From: Pseudomonas moorei
GTDB lineage: Bacteria; Pseudomonadota; Gammaproteobacteria; Pseudomonadales; Pseudomonadaceae
DNA: 63,084 nt
NCBI RefSeq assembly: GCF_008801475.1
Contig: NZ_VZPP01000022.1
Span: 1-63,084 of the forward strand
Direction: 5' to 3'
Part shown: positions 17,095-25,077 of the stretch, in pieces
How the letters are laid out: each line of letters opens with the position of its first letter
Position numbering within the stretch: position 1 is the first letter of the stretch
Program-made: the position numbers and the translations under genes
Notes under the pieces: model-generated
Told to the model about the DNA's origin: nothing
What the model saw: the letters and a program-made list of their open reading frames with translations, nothing else
Databases searched by the model: none

Positions 17095-18171
17095 TCAGGA
17101 TCGGGCGTTGGAAGGGTTGGCCAGGGTCAGTTCGGCCAGGGTGCGAAACTCGGCCAGCAGGCTGCGGACATAGGCGACCTGGTTGTTCGCCCAGCGGTGT
17201 TCATCGGCGAGCATTTGTTCAAGTGAGTAGCCGTTCGGAAGCGGCGTGTCGCTCATCTTCCGGTAAGCAATGAAGGGGTCAGCCGCCTCAAGGCTCTGGC
17301 GGAAGGCCGGGGCCACGTAGTGGTTTTCCTGCTCGAGTATGAACGCGATCACCTGCGGGGTTTCCTCGCCCAGCATCAACAGCTCGAACAGCATGCGGGC
17401 GCTGGGAAGGTCGTCTTCGTCGCTGCCCTGCAATACGCCGTAATGGCCGAAGCCGTTGAGTTCTGGGACGATGCGCACGCCCTTGAGGTGAGTCTGGCGG
17501 ATGTGCGGTGCCAGGTTGCGCAGGGCCTGCAGGGGCTGTTCGCAGGCGTTGATCATGTTGCCGAAGTCGAACAGGGCATGCAGGCGAGGGTGGTTGAGGC
17601 GGTTGAGCAGTTGCGCAATTTCCCCGCTCTTGAGTTCCTCATGCTGCTCGAAATCGAAATTCAGATCGTGTGCGTCGGCCTGTTGCGCAAGGTAATGCAG
17701 GTCGGTCTCGATCACGTCCATGACCCGCGACAGTGTGCCCTCGTAACGGGAGTAAACACGGATGTTGCGCACGCCCAGGGCGAGGGCGATGGCGATCACC
17801 TGATCGACATCCTTTTTCAGCGTGCTGCTGATTTCCAGGTGCACATCCAGCCCCAGCGCTTTGGCCTTGGCGGCAAACGCCTGGAGCTGCGCGGATGACA
17901 TCTGGCTGAGGCTGTTTTCTTCGCCGTCGAGCAAGTGCAGGCTCAGGCCTTGCAGTTCGTGGCGATAGGCGAAGTCCAGCAGGTCGGCCGGGGTGACACG
18001 ACCGTGGGTGAGGTTGGTCAGTAGCGGGTAGGCGTGGGCAAACAGGCGCAATTGCCCGAGACGCTCAAGCAACCGCCGGGCCAGTGCCTCCGTCAGCACG
18101 GGAGCAGCCCCGTGTTCGACCACCTTATGGCTCAGCAAGAAGTTGAATCGTTCCTGGATCTTATTGTTCAT
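17095..18171 (-). CDS. TIM-barrel sugar phosphate isomerase/epimerase-like enzyme
   Basis: 358 residues of the xylose isomerase-like/AP endonuclease 2 TIM-barrel superfamily. Candidate metal ligands are in LEISST, FDFEQHEE, LFDFGNM and TH-LKG, spaced as in that fold. The ATG at 18171 has AGGAACG 8 bases upstream; a GTG 24 bases earlier is weaker. It lies between the MocR regulator and the MFS carrier, all on one strand, suggesting a regulated catabolic unit. Isomerase, epimerase or dehydratase chemistry is possible and the substrate is unknown. Confidence 0.8.
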   Translation of the reverse strand: MNNKIQERFNFLLSHKVVEHGAAPVLTEALARRLLERLGQLRLFAHAYPLLTNLTHGRVTPADLLDFAYRHELQGLSLHLLDGEENSLSQMSSAQLQAFAAKAKALGLDVHLEISSTLKKDVDQVIAIALALGVRNIRVYSRYEGTLSRVMDVIETDLHYLAQQADAHDLNFDFEQHEELKSGEIAQLLNRLNHPRLHALFDFGNMINACEQPLQALRNLAPHIRQTHLKGVRIVPELNGFGHYGVLQGSDEDDLPSARMLFELLMLGEETPQVIAFILEQENHYVAPAFRQSLEAADPFIAYRKMSDTPLPNGYSLEQMLADEHRWANNQVAYVRSLLAEFRTLAELTLANPSNARS

Positions 18172-18283
18172 TAGAGTCGTTCCTGGTTCAGACACCGGGT
18201 CTACCGGCGCAGCCTTTATCGCGCCAGTCAGGAACTCTCGATAGATCCATTATCAGTTAATTGATAAGACCACTTGCCTCGCA

Positions 18284-19789
18284 TCAAGAAGGCGATGGCA
18301 GATAACCCAGTGCGCGCAAGGCCAAGGCCAATGCCTCGACCCGCTCCCGGGCCAGATTTTCAGGCGTACCGGCAAAGCCTATCAACAAGGCCGGCGGTAG
18401 GGCATGCTTGATGCGGTAGTCGCTCAAGGCGTAGGTGTGGATGTTGTGTCGGGCCAGTTGCCGGGCGATGTCAGTGTCACTGAGTTCGGGGGGCAGCCAG
18501 GCGATCAGGTGCATGCCGGCATCCGCCGGAGTGATCCTGAAGAAGCCGCCAATCTGCTTTTCAAGCTGTTCGATCAATGCCTGCTGACGCGCCTTGTACA
18601 GTGCACGCATGCGACGGATGTGCCCCAGGAAGTGGCCTTCGCCCATGAAGTCCGCGGTTGTCGCCTGAAGTAGTGTGGGCGGGCTACGATCCATGACCGC
18701 GCGCAGGGTGCAGAAGGGTTCGACCAAGGCCTGGGGCAGAATCACGTAACCGAGTCTCAGCGACGGAAAGAGCACTTTGCTGAACGTTCCGACGTAGATC
18801 ACCCGGGCCATCTGATCCATGGCATACAGCGCCGGGAGGAGGCGGCCACTGTAGCGAAACTCACTGTCGCAATCGTCCTCGATGATCCAGCTCTGATGCT
18901 GTGCAGCCCAGTCGACGAGTGCCTGGCGCCGCGCATAACTCAGCGTGACGCCCAACGGATGCTGGCGCGAAGGCGTGCAAAACACCAGGCGGGCATCCGG
19001 GCACTCGGCCAGGCCTTGCTGGACATCGATCCCCTGATCATCGATACGCAACGCAACCACCTGCGCCCCCTGAGCCTGCAACGCAATGCGCGCGGCGATG
19101 TGCCCCGGGTCCTCCATCCAGACACTGTCCTGCGGATTGAGCAGCAGCATGCCCAGCAGATTGAACGCTTGCTGCGCGCCGGAAACGATCACCACTTGCC
19201 CTGCATCGCAGTCGATGCCACGTGCATCGAAGACGTACTCGGCAATCGCGGTACGAAACGCCTGCAAGCCCTGCAACTCGCCATAACCCAAAATGGCCTT
19301 GGTGGGTTTGAGCAGGTAACGGTTCATCAGGCGCCGCCAGATCGCCTGCGGGAAGGCGTCATAGGTGCTGTGGCTGGGCAGAAAGGACGTCGGGGTCGAG
19401 GGGGCCCAGTCGGCATAGGACACCCCGCGAAAATGATCGCTGCGCAGCGACAGCATCGACTGGCTCAGGTCGGACAGGCGCGGTGGCTGGCGCGGTTGCT
19501 CGTCCTCGCTACCCCGGCTTTCCCACTCCGTGCCGACATACGTACCGGCGCCCGTGCGCGAGGCCAGGAAACCTTCGGCAATCAGCTGATCGAACGCATT
19601 GAGAATGGTGATCCGCGACAACCCCAACTCGTTGCTCAAGGTCCGGGTCGACGGCAGACGCACGCCCCCCTGGATTCGGCCGTTGAGTATCTGTTTGCGA
19701 ATCTGCAGATACAGTTGGCGGTATAGGGGAATGGCACTGGCACGGTCCAGCTCGATAGCCGACAGCAGCAAACCTGCAGGGGATTTCAT
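18284..19789 (-). CDS. MocR-type regulator (GntR HTH + aminotransferase domain)
   Basis: 501 residues. The winged HTH is at about 20-85 (PLYRQLYLQIRKQIL... LPSTRTLSNELGLSR) and a type I aminotransferase fold follows from about 130. The PLP lysine lies in GTFSKVLFPSLRLGY, and the cofactor Asp/Tyr region is in EDDCDSEFRYSG. MocR proteins use PLP or an amino compound as effector and usually control neighbouring genes, here the isomerase and MFS genes 112 bases downstream on the same strand. Confidence 0.9.
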   Translation of the reverse strand: MKSPAGLLLSAIELDRASAIPLYRQLYLQIRKQILNGRIQGGVRLPSTRTLSNELGLSRITILNAFDQLIAEGFLASRTGAGTYVGTEWESRGSEDEQPRQPPRLSDLSQSMLSLRSDHFRGVSYADWAPSTPTSFLPSHSTYDAFPQAIWRRLMNRYLLKPTKAILGYGELQGLQAFRTAIAEYVFDARGIDCDAGQVVIVSGAQQAFNLLGMLLLNPQDSVWMEDPGHIAARIALQAQGAQVVALRIDDQGIDVQQGLAECPDARLVFCTPSRQHPLGVTLSYARRQALVDWAAQHQSWIIEDDCDSEFRYSGRLLPALYAMDQMARVIYVGTFSKVLFPSLRLGYVILPQALVEPFCTLRAVMDRSPPTLLQATTADFMGEGHFLGHIRRMRALYKARQQALIEQLEKQIGGFFRITPADAGMHLIAWLPPELSDTDIARQLARHNIHTYALSDYRIKHALPPALLIGFAGTPENLARERVEALALALRALGYLPSPS

Positions 19790-19938
19790 GACATGCTCGT
19801 GTGGGAGAGATGGGAATTGACCAGGAGACTGTCAGGTTACGGAGACGGAAGGGTATCGAGCGATACCCGATAAGTCATCTGTCAGGCGTTGATGTCCGGA
19901 GCAATACCGTTTCGCTACAGCGCTACAGCGCTACAGAG

Positions 19939-20118
19939 ACATTCGACATTGGCCGCGATACCGGTGAGGCGGTGTCCATCGACTATGAGGGGCCAATCCC
20001 GTTTACCGATACCCTGGGAAAAGTGGACATCAACATTCAACCGCCGCAGTTGAGCTCAGAAGCTCAAGAGAAAACCAAAAACTGGAGCATGACGCGGCGA
20101 TTGCAACGCATTAACCAA
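19939..20118 (+). pseudogene. C-terminal remnant of an arylsulfatase
   Basis: The plus strand reads TFDIGRDTGEAVSIDY, then PFTDTLGKVDINIQPPQLS, and ends near RLQRINQ. This is the typical tail of arylsulfatases (sulfate ester hydrolases). The first 450 or so residues are missing; the sequence before 19939 does not match. A good terminator follows at 20122, as if the native end of the gene had been kept. A triple 8-bp repeat (CGCTACAG x3, 19913-19936) lies just before the break and may mark the deletion point. Confidence 0.65.
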
Positions 20119-20121
20119 TGG

Positions 20122-20155
20122 AAAACCGAAGACTTAAACAGGCTTCGGTTTTTTG
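20122..20155 (+). terminator. Rho-independent terminator
   Basis: AAAACCGAAG and CTTCGGTTTT pair around an 11-base loop, and the run of T continues after the stem. It follows the arylsulfatase remnant. Confidence 0.75.
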
Positions 20156-20195
20156 GCAGCCACTTTTGCCTTCATGCCGATGACTGCTTTTGGCC

Positions 20196-20373
20196 GATTC
20201 TGTTGAAAAAGTCGGCGAAGGTTTCCACAACAGAAAAGTACGCGCTTGAGATTGAAATCTTTACTTTGAGCAGAGGATTCCGGGCTCAGATTTCGCGTAG
20301 CTTCGCGCAAAAAAGGCGTTTTCAGCAGTCAGTACGTGGGCAGTCTGTAAGGACCGACTTTTTCAACAGAATC
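20196..20373 (+). mobile_element. 178-bp MITE, copy A
   Basis: Ends in inverted repeats GATTCTGTTGAAAAAGTCGG, identical over 17 bases to those of the IS1182-like element at 1479-3087. GGCC lies directly outside both ends. No coding capacity. The flanks (GACTGCTTTTGGCC on the left, GAGAGCCGCCTGTCGCC on the right) are halves of the dispersed hairpin repeat. Its interior resembles copies C and E more than B and D. Confidence 0.8.
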
Positions 20374-20495
20374 GGCCGAGAGCCGCCTGTCGCCACGTGC
20401 AGAAATCAGACAGGAGTGAACGCTTGGCGTTGGCACCTATGGTCAGATTTCCCTAAGACTTCCTGAGGTATCAGACATCAATCCGTAGGGTCACC

Positions 20496-21449
20496 TCACA
20501 GCCTCAATCGCAAGGTTTCAAACAGCGCGCGGTCTTCTTTTTTGGCCGAGCGCGCATGGCGCCGAATGACCTGCAATAGGCATTCGGTGAAGCAGACCGC
20601 TGGATTGCTCAGCGCGCCATTACGGCGCGTCACGATGCTCAGCTGTCGGGGCTCGAACTGCTCGGTCAGCCCCAGGGATACCACTCGCCCCAGAAATGGC
20701 GGAGCTGTGCTCACGATGGACGGCCCCCAGGTACACATGTCGGCCTGCTCGACCATCATCTGCAAAATGGCCAGGGAATGAGCACGCACGATTCGATTCT
20801 CATCAATCTGCGCGCCGTGTTTCCAGAACAGTTCCTGCATCAGCCCATCGTGCCCGTCTGGCGCGTAGTTCAGGGTCCAGTTTTCTTCCAGTAACTCGTG
20901 GATCGATCGCGCATGTCGTCGGGCGTGACCCTCGCGGACCAGCACCGAGGTCTGGTAGTCGAGCAAGGTTTCGCAGGCGAATTCCTGGGTCGATTGTGTG
21001 GGGTGGAGTTGGCCAATCGCGAAGTCCATGCTGCCGTCGCGCAGCAGCGGCTGGGCAACGGCCATCAGGCTTTCGAACAGTTCCAGCTTGATTTGTGGCA
21101 TGCGTTCGCGAAAAGCCAGCACGACTTCGGGCAGGAAGGTCAGGGCGACCCATGGGGTGATCCCGACGCAGAGCCGGCCTTGAGCCTTGCCACGCATGTG
21201 ATCAAGTTCGGTCTGTGCATGCTCCAGTTGCTTGATCACCAGCCGGGCGTGAGTCAACAGCACTTTGCCGTATTCGGTGAAGTTCAGACCGCTGGCAGTT
21301 CGGGTAAACAGCGGTAGCTGCTGGCTGGTTTCCAACTCGCGCAGTGCTTTGGTCACAGCGGCCTGGGAAATCTCCAGCGAACGCGCGGCCGCGCGAATAC
21401 TGCCGGTTTCGGCGCTGGCAATCAGCGCCTGTAATTGATGCAATTTCAT
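20496..21449 (-). CDS. LysR-family transcriptional regulator
   Basis: 317 residues. The winged HTH covers about 1-60 (HQLQALIASAETGSIRAAARSLEISQAAVTKAL in parts) and the effector-binding domain follows from about 90. It is divergent from the M20 amidohydrolase gene, with 132 bases between, holding a perfect inverted repeat. The likely role is control of the amidohydrolase and ABC genes in response to an acylated amino acid or its product. The inducer is not visible. Confidence 0.88.
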   Translation of the reverse strand: MKLHQLQALIASAETGSIRAAARSLEISQAAVTKALRELETSQQLPLFTRTASGLNFTEYGKVLLTHARLVIKQLEHAQTELDHMRGKAQGRLCVGITPWVALTFLPEVVLAFRERMPQIKLELFESLMAVAQPLLRDGSMDFAIGQLHPTQSTQEFACETLLDYQTSVLVREGHARRHARSIHELLEENWTLNYAPDGHDGLMQELFWKHGAQIDENRIVRAHSLAILQMMVEQADMCTWGPSIVSTAPPFLGRVVSLGLTEQFEPRQLSIVTRRNGALSNPAVCFTECLLQVIRRHARSAKKEDRALFETLRLRL

Positions 21450-21462
21450 CTGCTAACCACTT

Positions 21463-21481
21463 TGACAACTAATGGTTGTCA
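21463..21481. promoter_or_regulatory. LysR-type operator
   Basis: TGACAAC and GTTGTCA form a perfect 7-bp inverted repeat with a 5-base spacer, 14 bases upstream of the lysR start. An overlapping palindrome, TGGTT with AACCA (21473-21490), has T-N11-A character. Both suit a regulator that controls itself and the divergent gene. Confidence 0.6.
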
Positions 21482-21581
21482 TCATAACCAAACTGCGCCT
21501 CCCTAGCCCAGCGTCCGTTCCCTAAGATCGACTTCAACAGCGCTTTCGCTGCTGCACAGCCCCTGTTGAAGGAGAACACCC

Positions 21582-22751
21582 ATGAATACCGGCTCGATCC
21601 TGCCTGGTATTGCCGCGATGCAAGATGAAATGATCGCGATACGTCACAGCATTCACGCGCACCCCGAACTGGGTTTTGAAGAATTCGCCACCAGCGAGCT
21701 GGTTGCAGCGTGTCTGACTCAGTGGGGCTTTGAGGTCAGTACTGGGGTCGGTAAGACCGGGGTCGTTGCCACCCTGAAAAATGGTGAGGGTCGGTCGATC
21801 GGCTTGCGCGCTGACATGGATGCGTTGCCGATACAGGAAGCCTCCGGATTGCCTTATGCCAGCAGGATCGACGGTGTCATGCATGCCTGCGGTCACGACG
21901 GTCATACAGCAGTCCTGCTGGCAGCCGGTCAGTACCTGGCCCGGACACGGGCGTTCAATGGCACCGTGCACCTGATGTTCCAACCGGCGGAAGAGGGGTT
22001 GGGCGGTGCCAGGAAAATGCTGGAGGACGGGCTGCTCGAACGGTTTCCGTGTGACGCGATCTTTGCCATGCATAACGTGCCGGGTTATCCCGTAGGGCAT
22101 TTGGGTTTTTACAGCGGACCGTTCATGGCGTCTGCCGACACGGTGAACATCAAAATCATCGGCAATGGTGGCCATGGTGCAGTGCCGCACAAAGCCGTCG
22201 ACCCGGTGGTGATCGGTGCCTCGATCGTGATGGCCCTGCAAAGCATCGTCTCGCGCAACGTCAACCCGCAGGAGATGGCGATTATCACGGTGGGCTCCCT
22301 GCATGCAGGGAGTGCCTCGAATGTCATCCCGTCCAGCGCCGACCTAAGCTTGAGCGTACGCGCCCTGACCCCCGAGATTCGCCACTTGCTGGAGGTCAGA
22401 ATCACTGAATTGGTCAAGGGCCAGGCCGAGAGTTTTGGCGCCCGGGTCCACATCGATTACCAGCATTGCCATCCGGTGTTGATCAATGATCCCGAACAAA
22501 CAGCATTTGCCCATGAAGTTGCCCGTGACTGGCTGGGAGAGGAACACCTGATCGATGACTTGCGTCCGTTCACGGCCAGCGAGGACTTTGCTTTTGTCCT
22601 GGAAAAATGCCCGGGTAGCTATCTGGTGATCGGCAATGGCGAGGGAGAAGGCGGGTGCCTGCTACACAACCCCGGCTACGACTTCAATGACGGCTGCCTG
22701 CCGGTGGGCGCGAGCTATTGGGTCAAGTTGGTCGAACGTTTTCTGTGTTGA
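21582..22751 (+). CDS. M20-family amidohydrolase (HipO/IAA-amino acid hydrolase type)
   Basis: 389 residues. Zinc-binding motifs of the family are visible: HACGHDGHTA with Cys103 and His105, the catalytic/ligand pair PAEEG with Glu137-138, and later His residues in MHNVPGYP and near the C-terminus. Enzymes of this type cleave N-acyl amino acids such as hippurate or auxin conjugates. The ATG has GGAG 9 bases upstream. The neighbouring amino-acid binding protein suggests uptake and hydrolysis of an amino-acid conjugate. Confidence 0.9.
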   Translation: MNTGSILPGIAAMQDEMIAIRHSIHAHPELGFEEFATSELVAACLTQWGFEVSTGVGKTGVVATLKNGEGRSIGLRADMDALPIQEASGLPYASRIDGVMHACGHDGHTAVLLAAGQYLARTRAFNGTVHLMFQPAEEGLGGARKMLEDGLLERFPCDAIFAMHNVPGYPVGHLGFYSGPFMASADTVNIKIIGNGGHGAVPHKAVDPVVIGASIVMALQSIVSRNVNPQEMAIITVGSLHAGSASNVIPSSADLSLSVRALTPEIRHLLEVRITELVKGQAESFGARVHIDYQHCHPVLINDPEQTAFAHEVARDWLGEEHLIDDLRPFTASEDFAFVLEKCPGSYLVIGNGEGEGGCLLHNPGYDFNDGCLPVGASYWVKLVERFLC

Positions 22752-22810
22752 GACGGCGCATTTCCACCCGTTGTACCTGTAAAGAATCTGCGGCCTGAAG
22801 AGGAATAAAA

Positions 22811-23599
22811 ATGAACAAGATGATTGCAGCCGTTTCCCTGGTGTTCCTGACGGCCTCGAGCCTGGCGGATGCGGCCGACTGGTCTGGCAAAGTGTTGAAG
22901 CTTGGGGTGGACCCGACGTATCCACCGCTGGAATACAAGAACAAGGATGGCACGCTGACCGGCTTCGGGGTCGATATCGCCGAGGCTCTGTGCGCCGAAC
23001 TGAAAGCCCGATGCGTCTGGGTGGAAAGCAGTTGGGACGGGATGATCCCGGCACTGCTGGCGCGCAAGTTCGATGCGGTGGCGTCGTCGATGACCATCAC
23101 ACCCAAACGTCTGGAGCAGATTGCGTTTACCGACAAGGTGTCCAATGCCCCGGCTCGATTGGTGGCCAAACGTGGATCGGGATTACAGCCAACCGTCGAA
23201 TCGCTCAAGGGCAAGCGCATTGGTGTGGAGCAGGGCTCGACCCAGGAGTCCTATGCCAAAGCAGTTTGGGGTTCCAAAGGCGTGGACGTTCTTTCTTATC
23301 AAAATCAGGATCAGGTTTACGCCGACTTGGTAGTGGGGCGACTTGATGCCTCGTTGCAGGGTGCCATTCAAGCCAGTTACGGCTTCTTGAAAACAGCGGC
23401 GGGCAAGGACTATGAATTTGCCGGTGCCACGCTGGATGACCCAGGCTTCTTCGGCGTCGGTGATGGCCTCGGTCTGCGCAAGGCTGATGTCGAGTTGCGT
23501 GAAGACTTGAACAAAGCCCTGGCAACTATTCTCGCCAACGGTACTTACGCGCGGATCAACGACAAGTACTTCGATTTTGACGTCTACGGCGCCAGGTAA
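22811..23599 (+). CDS. Periplasmic substrate-binding protein of a polar amino acid ABC transporter
   Basis: 262 residues of the type II amino-acid binding family. Signal peptide at about 1-22, cleaved near LADA-ADW. Family motifs: VDPTYPPLEYKN near the mature N-terminus, GFGVDIAEAL, and SSMTITPKRLEQIAFTDK. It follows the amidohydrolase by 59 bases on the same strand. The permease and ATPase genes that should work with it are reduced to the chimera just downstream, so this binding protein probably has no cognate transporter left. Confidence 0.88.
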   Translation: MNKMIAAVSLVFLTASSLADAADWSGKVLKLGVDPTYPPLEYKNKDGTLTGFGVDIAEALCAELKARCVWVESSWDGMIPALLARKFDAVASSMTITPKRLEQIAFTDKVSNAPARLVAKRGSGLQPTVESLKGKRIGVEQGSTQESYAKAVWGSKGVDVLSYQNQDQVYADLVVGRLDASLQGAIQASYGFLKTAAGKDYEFAGATLDDPGFFGVGDGLGLRKADVELREDLNKALATILANGTYARINDKYFDFDVYGAR

Positions 23600-23620
23600 C
23601 GCGTCGTTGTTACCTTGAAA

Positions 23621-23641
23621 GGGCGCTCGTTCGAGCGCTCC
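23621..23641. repeat. Intercistronic hairpin
   Basis: GGGCGCTCG and CGAGCGCTC pair around a 2-base loop between the binding-protein gene and the permease remnant. No T-run follows; it is more likely an mRNA-stability or attenuation element than a terminator. Confidence 0.5.
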
Positions 23642-23684
23642 ATTACCCCCATCACCTCGCCCTAACAAGAAAAAGGAGAGTGAG

Positions 23685-23969
23685 ATGTTTCTGGAAGGTT
23701 TTGGCCCGCAGATTCTGCTGGGCACCCTGGCTACCATCAAACTGGCACTTTGTTCATTGCTGATCGCCGTCCTGGCCGGGCTGATGGGCGCCAGTTCCAA
23801 GTTATCGTCCAATTGTTTGTTGCGCACGCTGGCCACGGCATATACGACTGTGAACCACGTCATGTTTCTGCATCAGGGGCGGGTGGAGGAGTCGGGAGCG
23901 CCAGGCACGCTGCTGGAACAGCCTCAAAGCGAGCGGTTGCAGCAGTTCCTGGCCGGGAGTCTCAAGTAG
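23685..23969 (+). pseudogene. Permease-ATPase chimera left by an internal deletion
   Basis: 94 codons. The first 50 or so (MFLEGFGPQILLGTLATIKL..., one membrane helix) are the start of a HisQ/ArtQ-type permease, with its own GGAG ribosome site. From about residue 57 (NHVMFLHQGRVEESG...) the sequence is the last 38 residues of the matching HisP-type ATPase, with its normal stop. The join is in frame. One deletion has removed the rest of the first permease, any second permease and about 85% of the ATPase, so uptake through this system is lost. The joined product is unlikely to function. Confidence 0.85.
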
Positions 23970-23996
23970 GTGCCCTTTAATCTGCGAAAGAGCAAT

Positions 23997-24035
23997 CGAC
24001 CGACCGCTTCTGGCCGATAGTTACCTGCGTGGGAC
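23997..24035. repeat. Dispersed hairpin repeat fragment in a 1.1-kb gene-free stretch
   Basis: Carries CGACCGCTTCTGGCCGATAG. A second fragment with ACAGCCATCGACCCAAAGTG is at about 24308-24327. The whole stretch 23970-25077 lacks convincing genes and holds these fragments plus MITE copies B and C. Confidence 0.5.
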
Positions 24036-24569
24036 GTTCCCTCGGTGTCGCCTCCCAGGTTGGGAACGGCGCTCAAGCCGAGCGCGTCAACCACAGGAGA
24101 GCTCACGATGGCAACATGGCCAAAACGGACTAAGGGAGGGGGATTGTGGTAGCAGACGTGGGGGGAAGTGTCTTGCTGGGGATCGGATATAAAAAACTAA
24201 CCCCCTGGTGCGCAGTGAGGGACAGGTCCCTCCCGAGGCGTGGGGGCTATTCTTGAGCCGAATCCTAGCACGAGAATGAAGCAGGACAAAGGGTCAGCCG
24301 CGGCCGACAGCCATCGACCCAAAGTGGCTCGTGGCGGCGATAGAAATCCAGGTGCCATTCACCTATGTCTTGCGCTATTGCGACAGTCATAAGGTCTGAG
24401 CTTCGCTTATGCCTAAACCTTCTCCCCGGACTTCTAGTAGTTTGGATTGCCTTTGCCCGGTACCGACACCGAGGGTCTGCGGAAGCATCCTTCGGCAGCT
24501 GCAACGAGATTCAGTGACAAGACCGCACTGGGGTCGGTAGCGGCCACCTTTGACTGGCTGATTGCGACC

Positions 24570-24747
24570 GATTCTGTTGAAAAAGTCGGTTTTCTTAAAC
24601 TGCCCGAATACTGGTCGGTGAAAACGCCTTTTTTGCACGCTGCTCCGTAAAATCCGAGCCCGAAAACCTCTATCCACAGTATGGATTTCAATCTCAGGCG
24701 CGTACTTTTCTGACGTCTAAACCAGGGCCGACGTTTTCAACAGAATC
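24570..24747 (-). mobile_element. 178-bp MITE, copy B
   Basis: Same length and termini as copy A, in the opposite orientation. The left flank is GACC and the right flank GGCC, so the two target copies differ by one base. The interior is nearly identical to copy D at 35329-35506 and clearly different from copy C. Confidence 0.8.
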
Positions 24748-24785
24748 GGCCGATTCGTGACTGTCGCGAAGGGCTACTAGCGACC

Positions 24786-24963
24786 GATTCTGTGGAAAAA
24801 GTCGGTCCTTCCAGACTGCCCACATACTGACCGCTGAAGATGTGTTATTTGCGCGCCGCTACGCTAAATCTGAGCCCGGAATCCTCTGCTCAATGTAAAG
24901 ATTTCAATCTCAAGCGCGTACTTTTCTACCGTGGAAATCTGGGCCGACGTTTTCAACAGAATC
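24786..24963 (-). mobile_element. 178-bp MITE, copy C
   Basis: Lies 38 bases after copy B in the same orientation. GACC flanks it directly on both sides (24782-24785 and 24964-24967). Since GACC is not a palindrome, this shows a true 4-bp direct target duplication and so fixes the element length at 178. The interior appears identical to copy E; only the terminal repeats carry changes (TGTGG for TGTTG, ACGTTTTC for ACTTTTTC). Confidence 0.85.
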
Positions 24964-25020
24964 GACCCATAGCAGTCCTTCGCGTCGGGCGGTAGTCGGC
25001 CAAAAGCGACCGGTCAGAGG
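24964..25020. repeat. Dispersed hairpin repeat split by MITE C
   Basis: GACCCATAGCAGTCCTTCGC and TAGTCGGCCAAAAGCGACCG form its arms. The other half lies before copy C (ACTGTCGCGAAGGGCTACTA, 24761-24780). Confidence 0.6.
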
Positions 25021-25077
25021 ATAACTACGAAATATGGGCAATCTCATCCCTAACTGGCAATCGCATGTATAACTGGA

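Noticed and set aside
15946..17226. 426-codon plus-strand frame opposite the MFS gene
   Set aside because: Low-complexity His/Gln/Asp/Gly-rich reading of the antisense strand; the MFS protein on the minus strand has clear helices and a ribosome site.
19801..20466. 221-codon plus-strand gene spanning the MocR promoter and MITE A
   Set aside because: Only 19939-20118 resembles a protein (arylsulfatase tail); the rest runs through a terminator and the MITE.
24447..24650. Short frames across MITE B
   Set aside because: They cross the element terminus and match nothing; the MITEs have no coding capacity.
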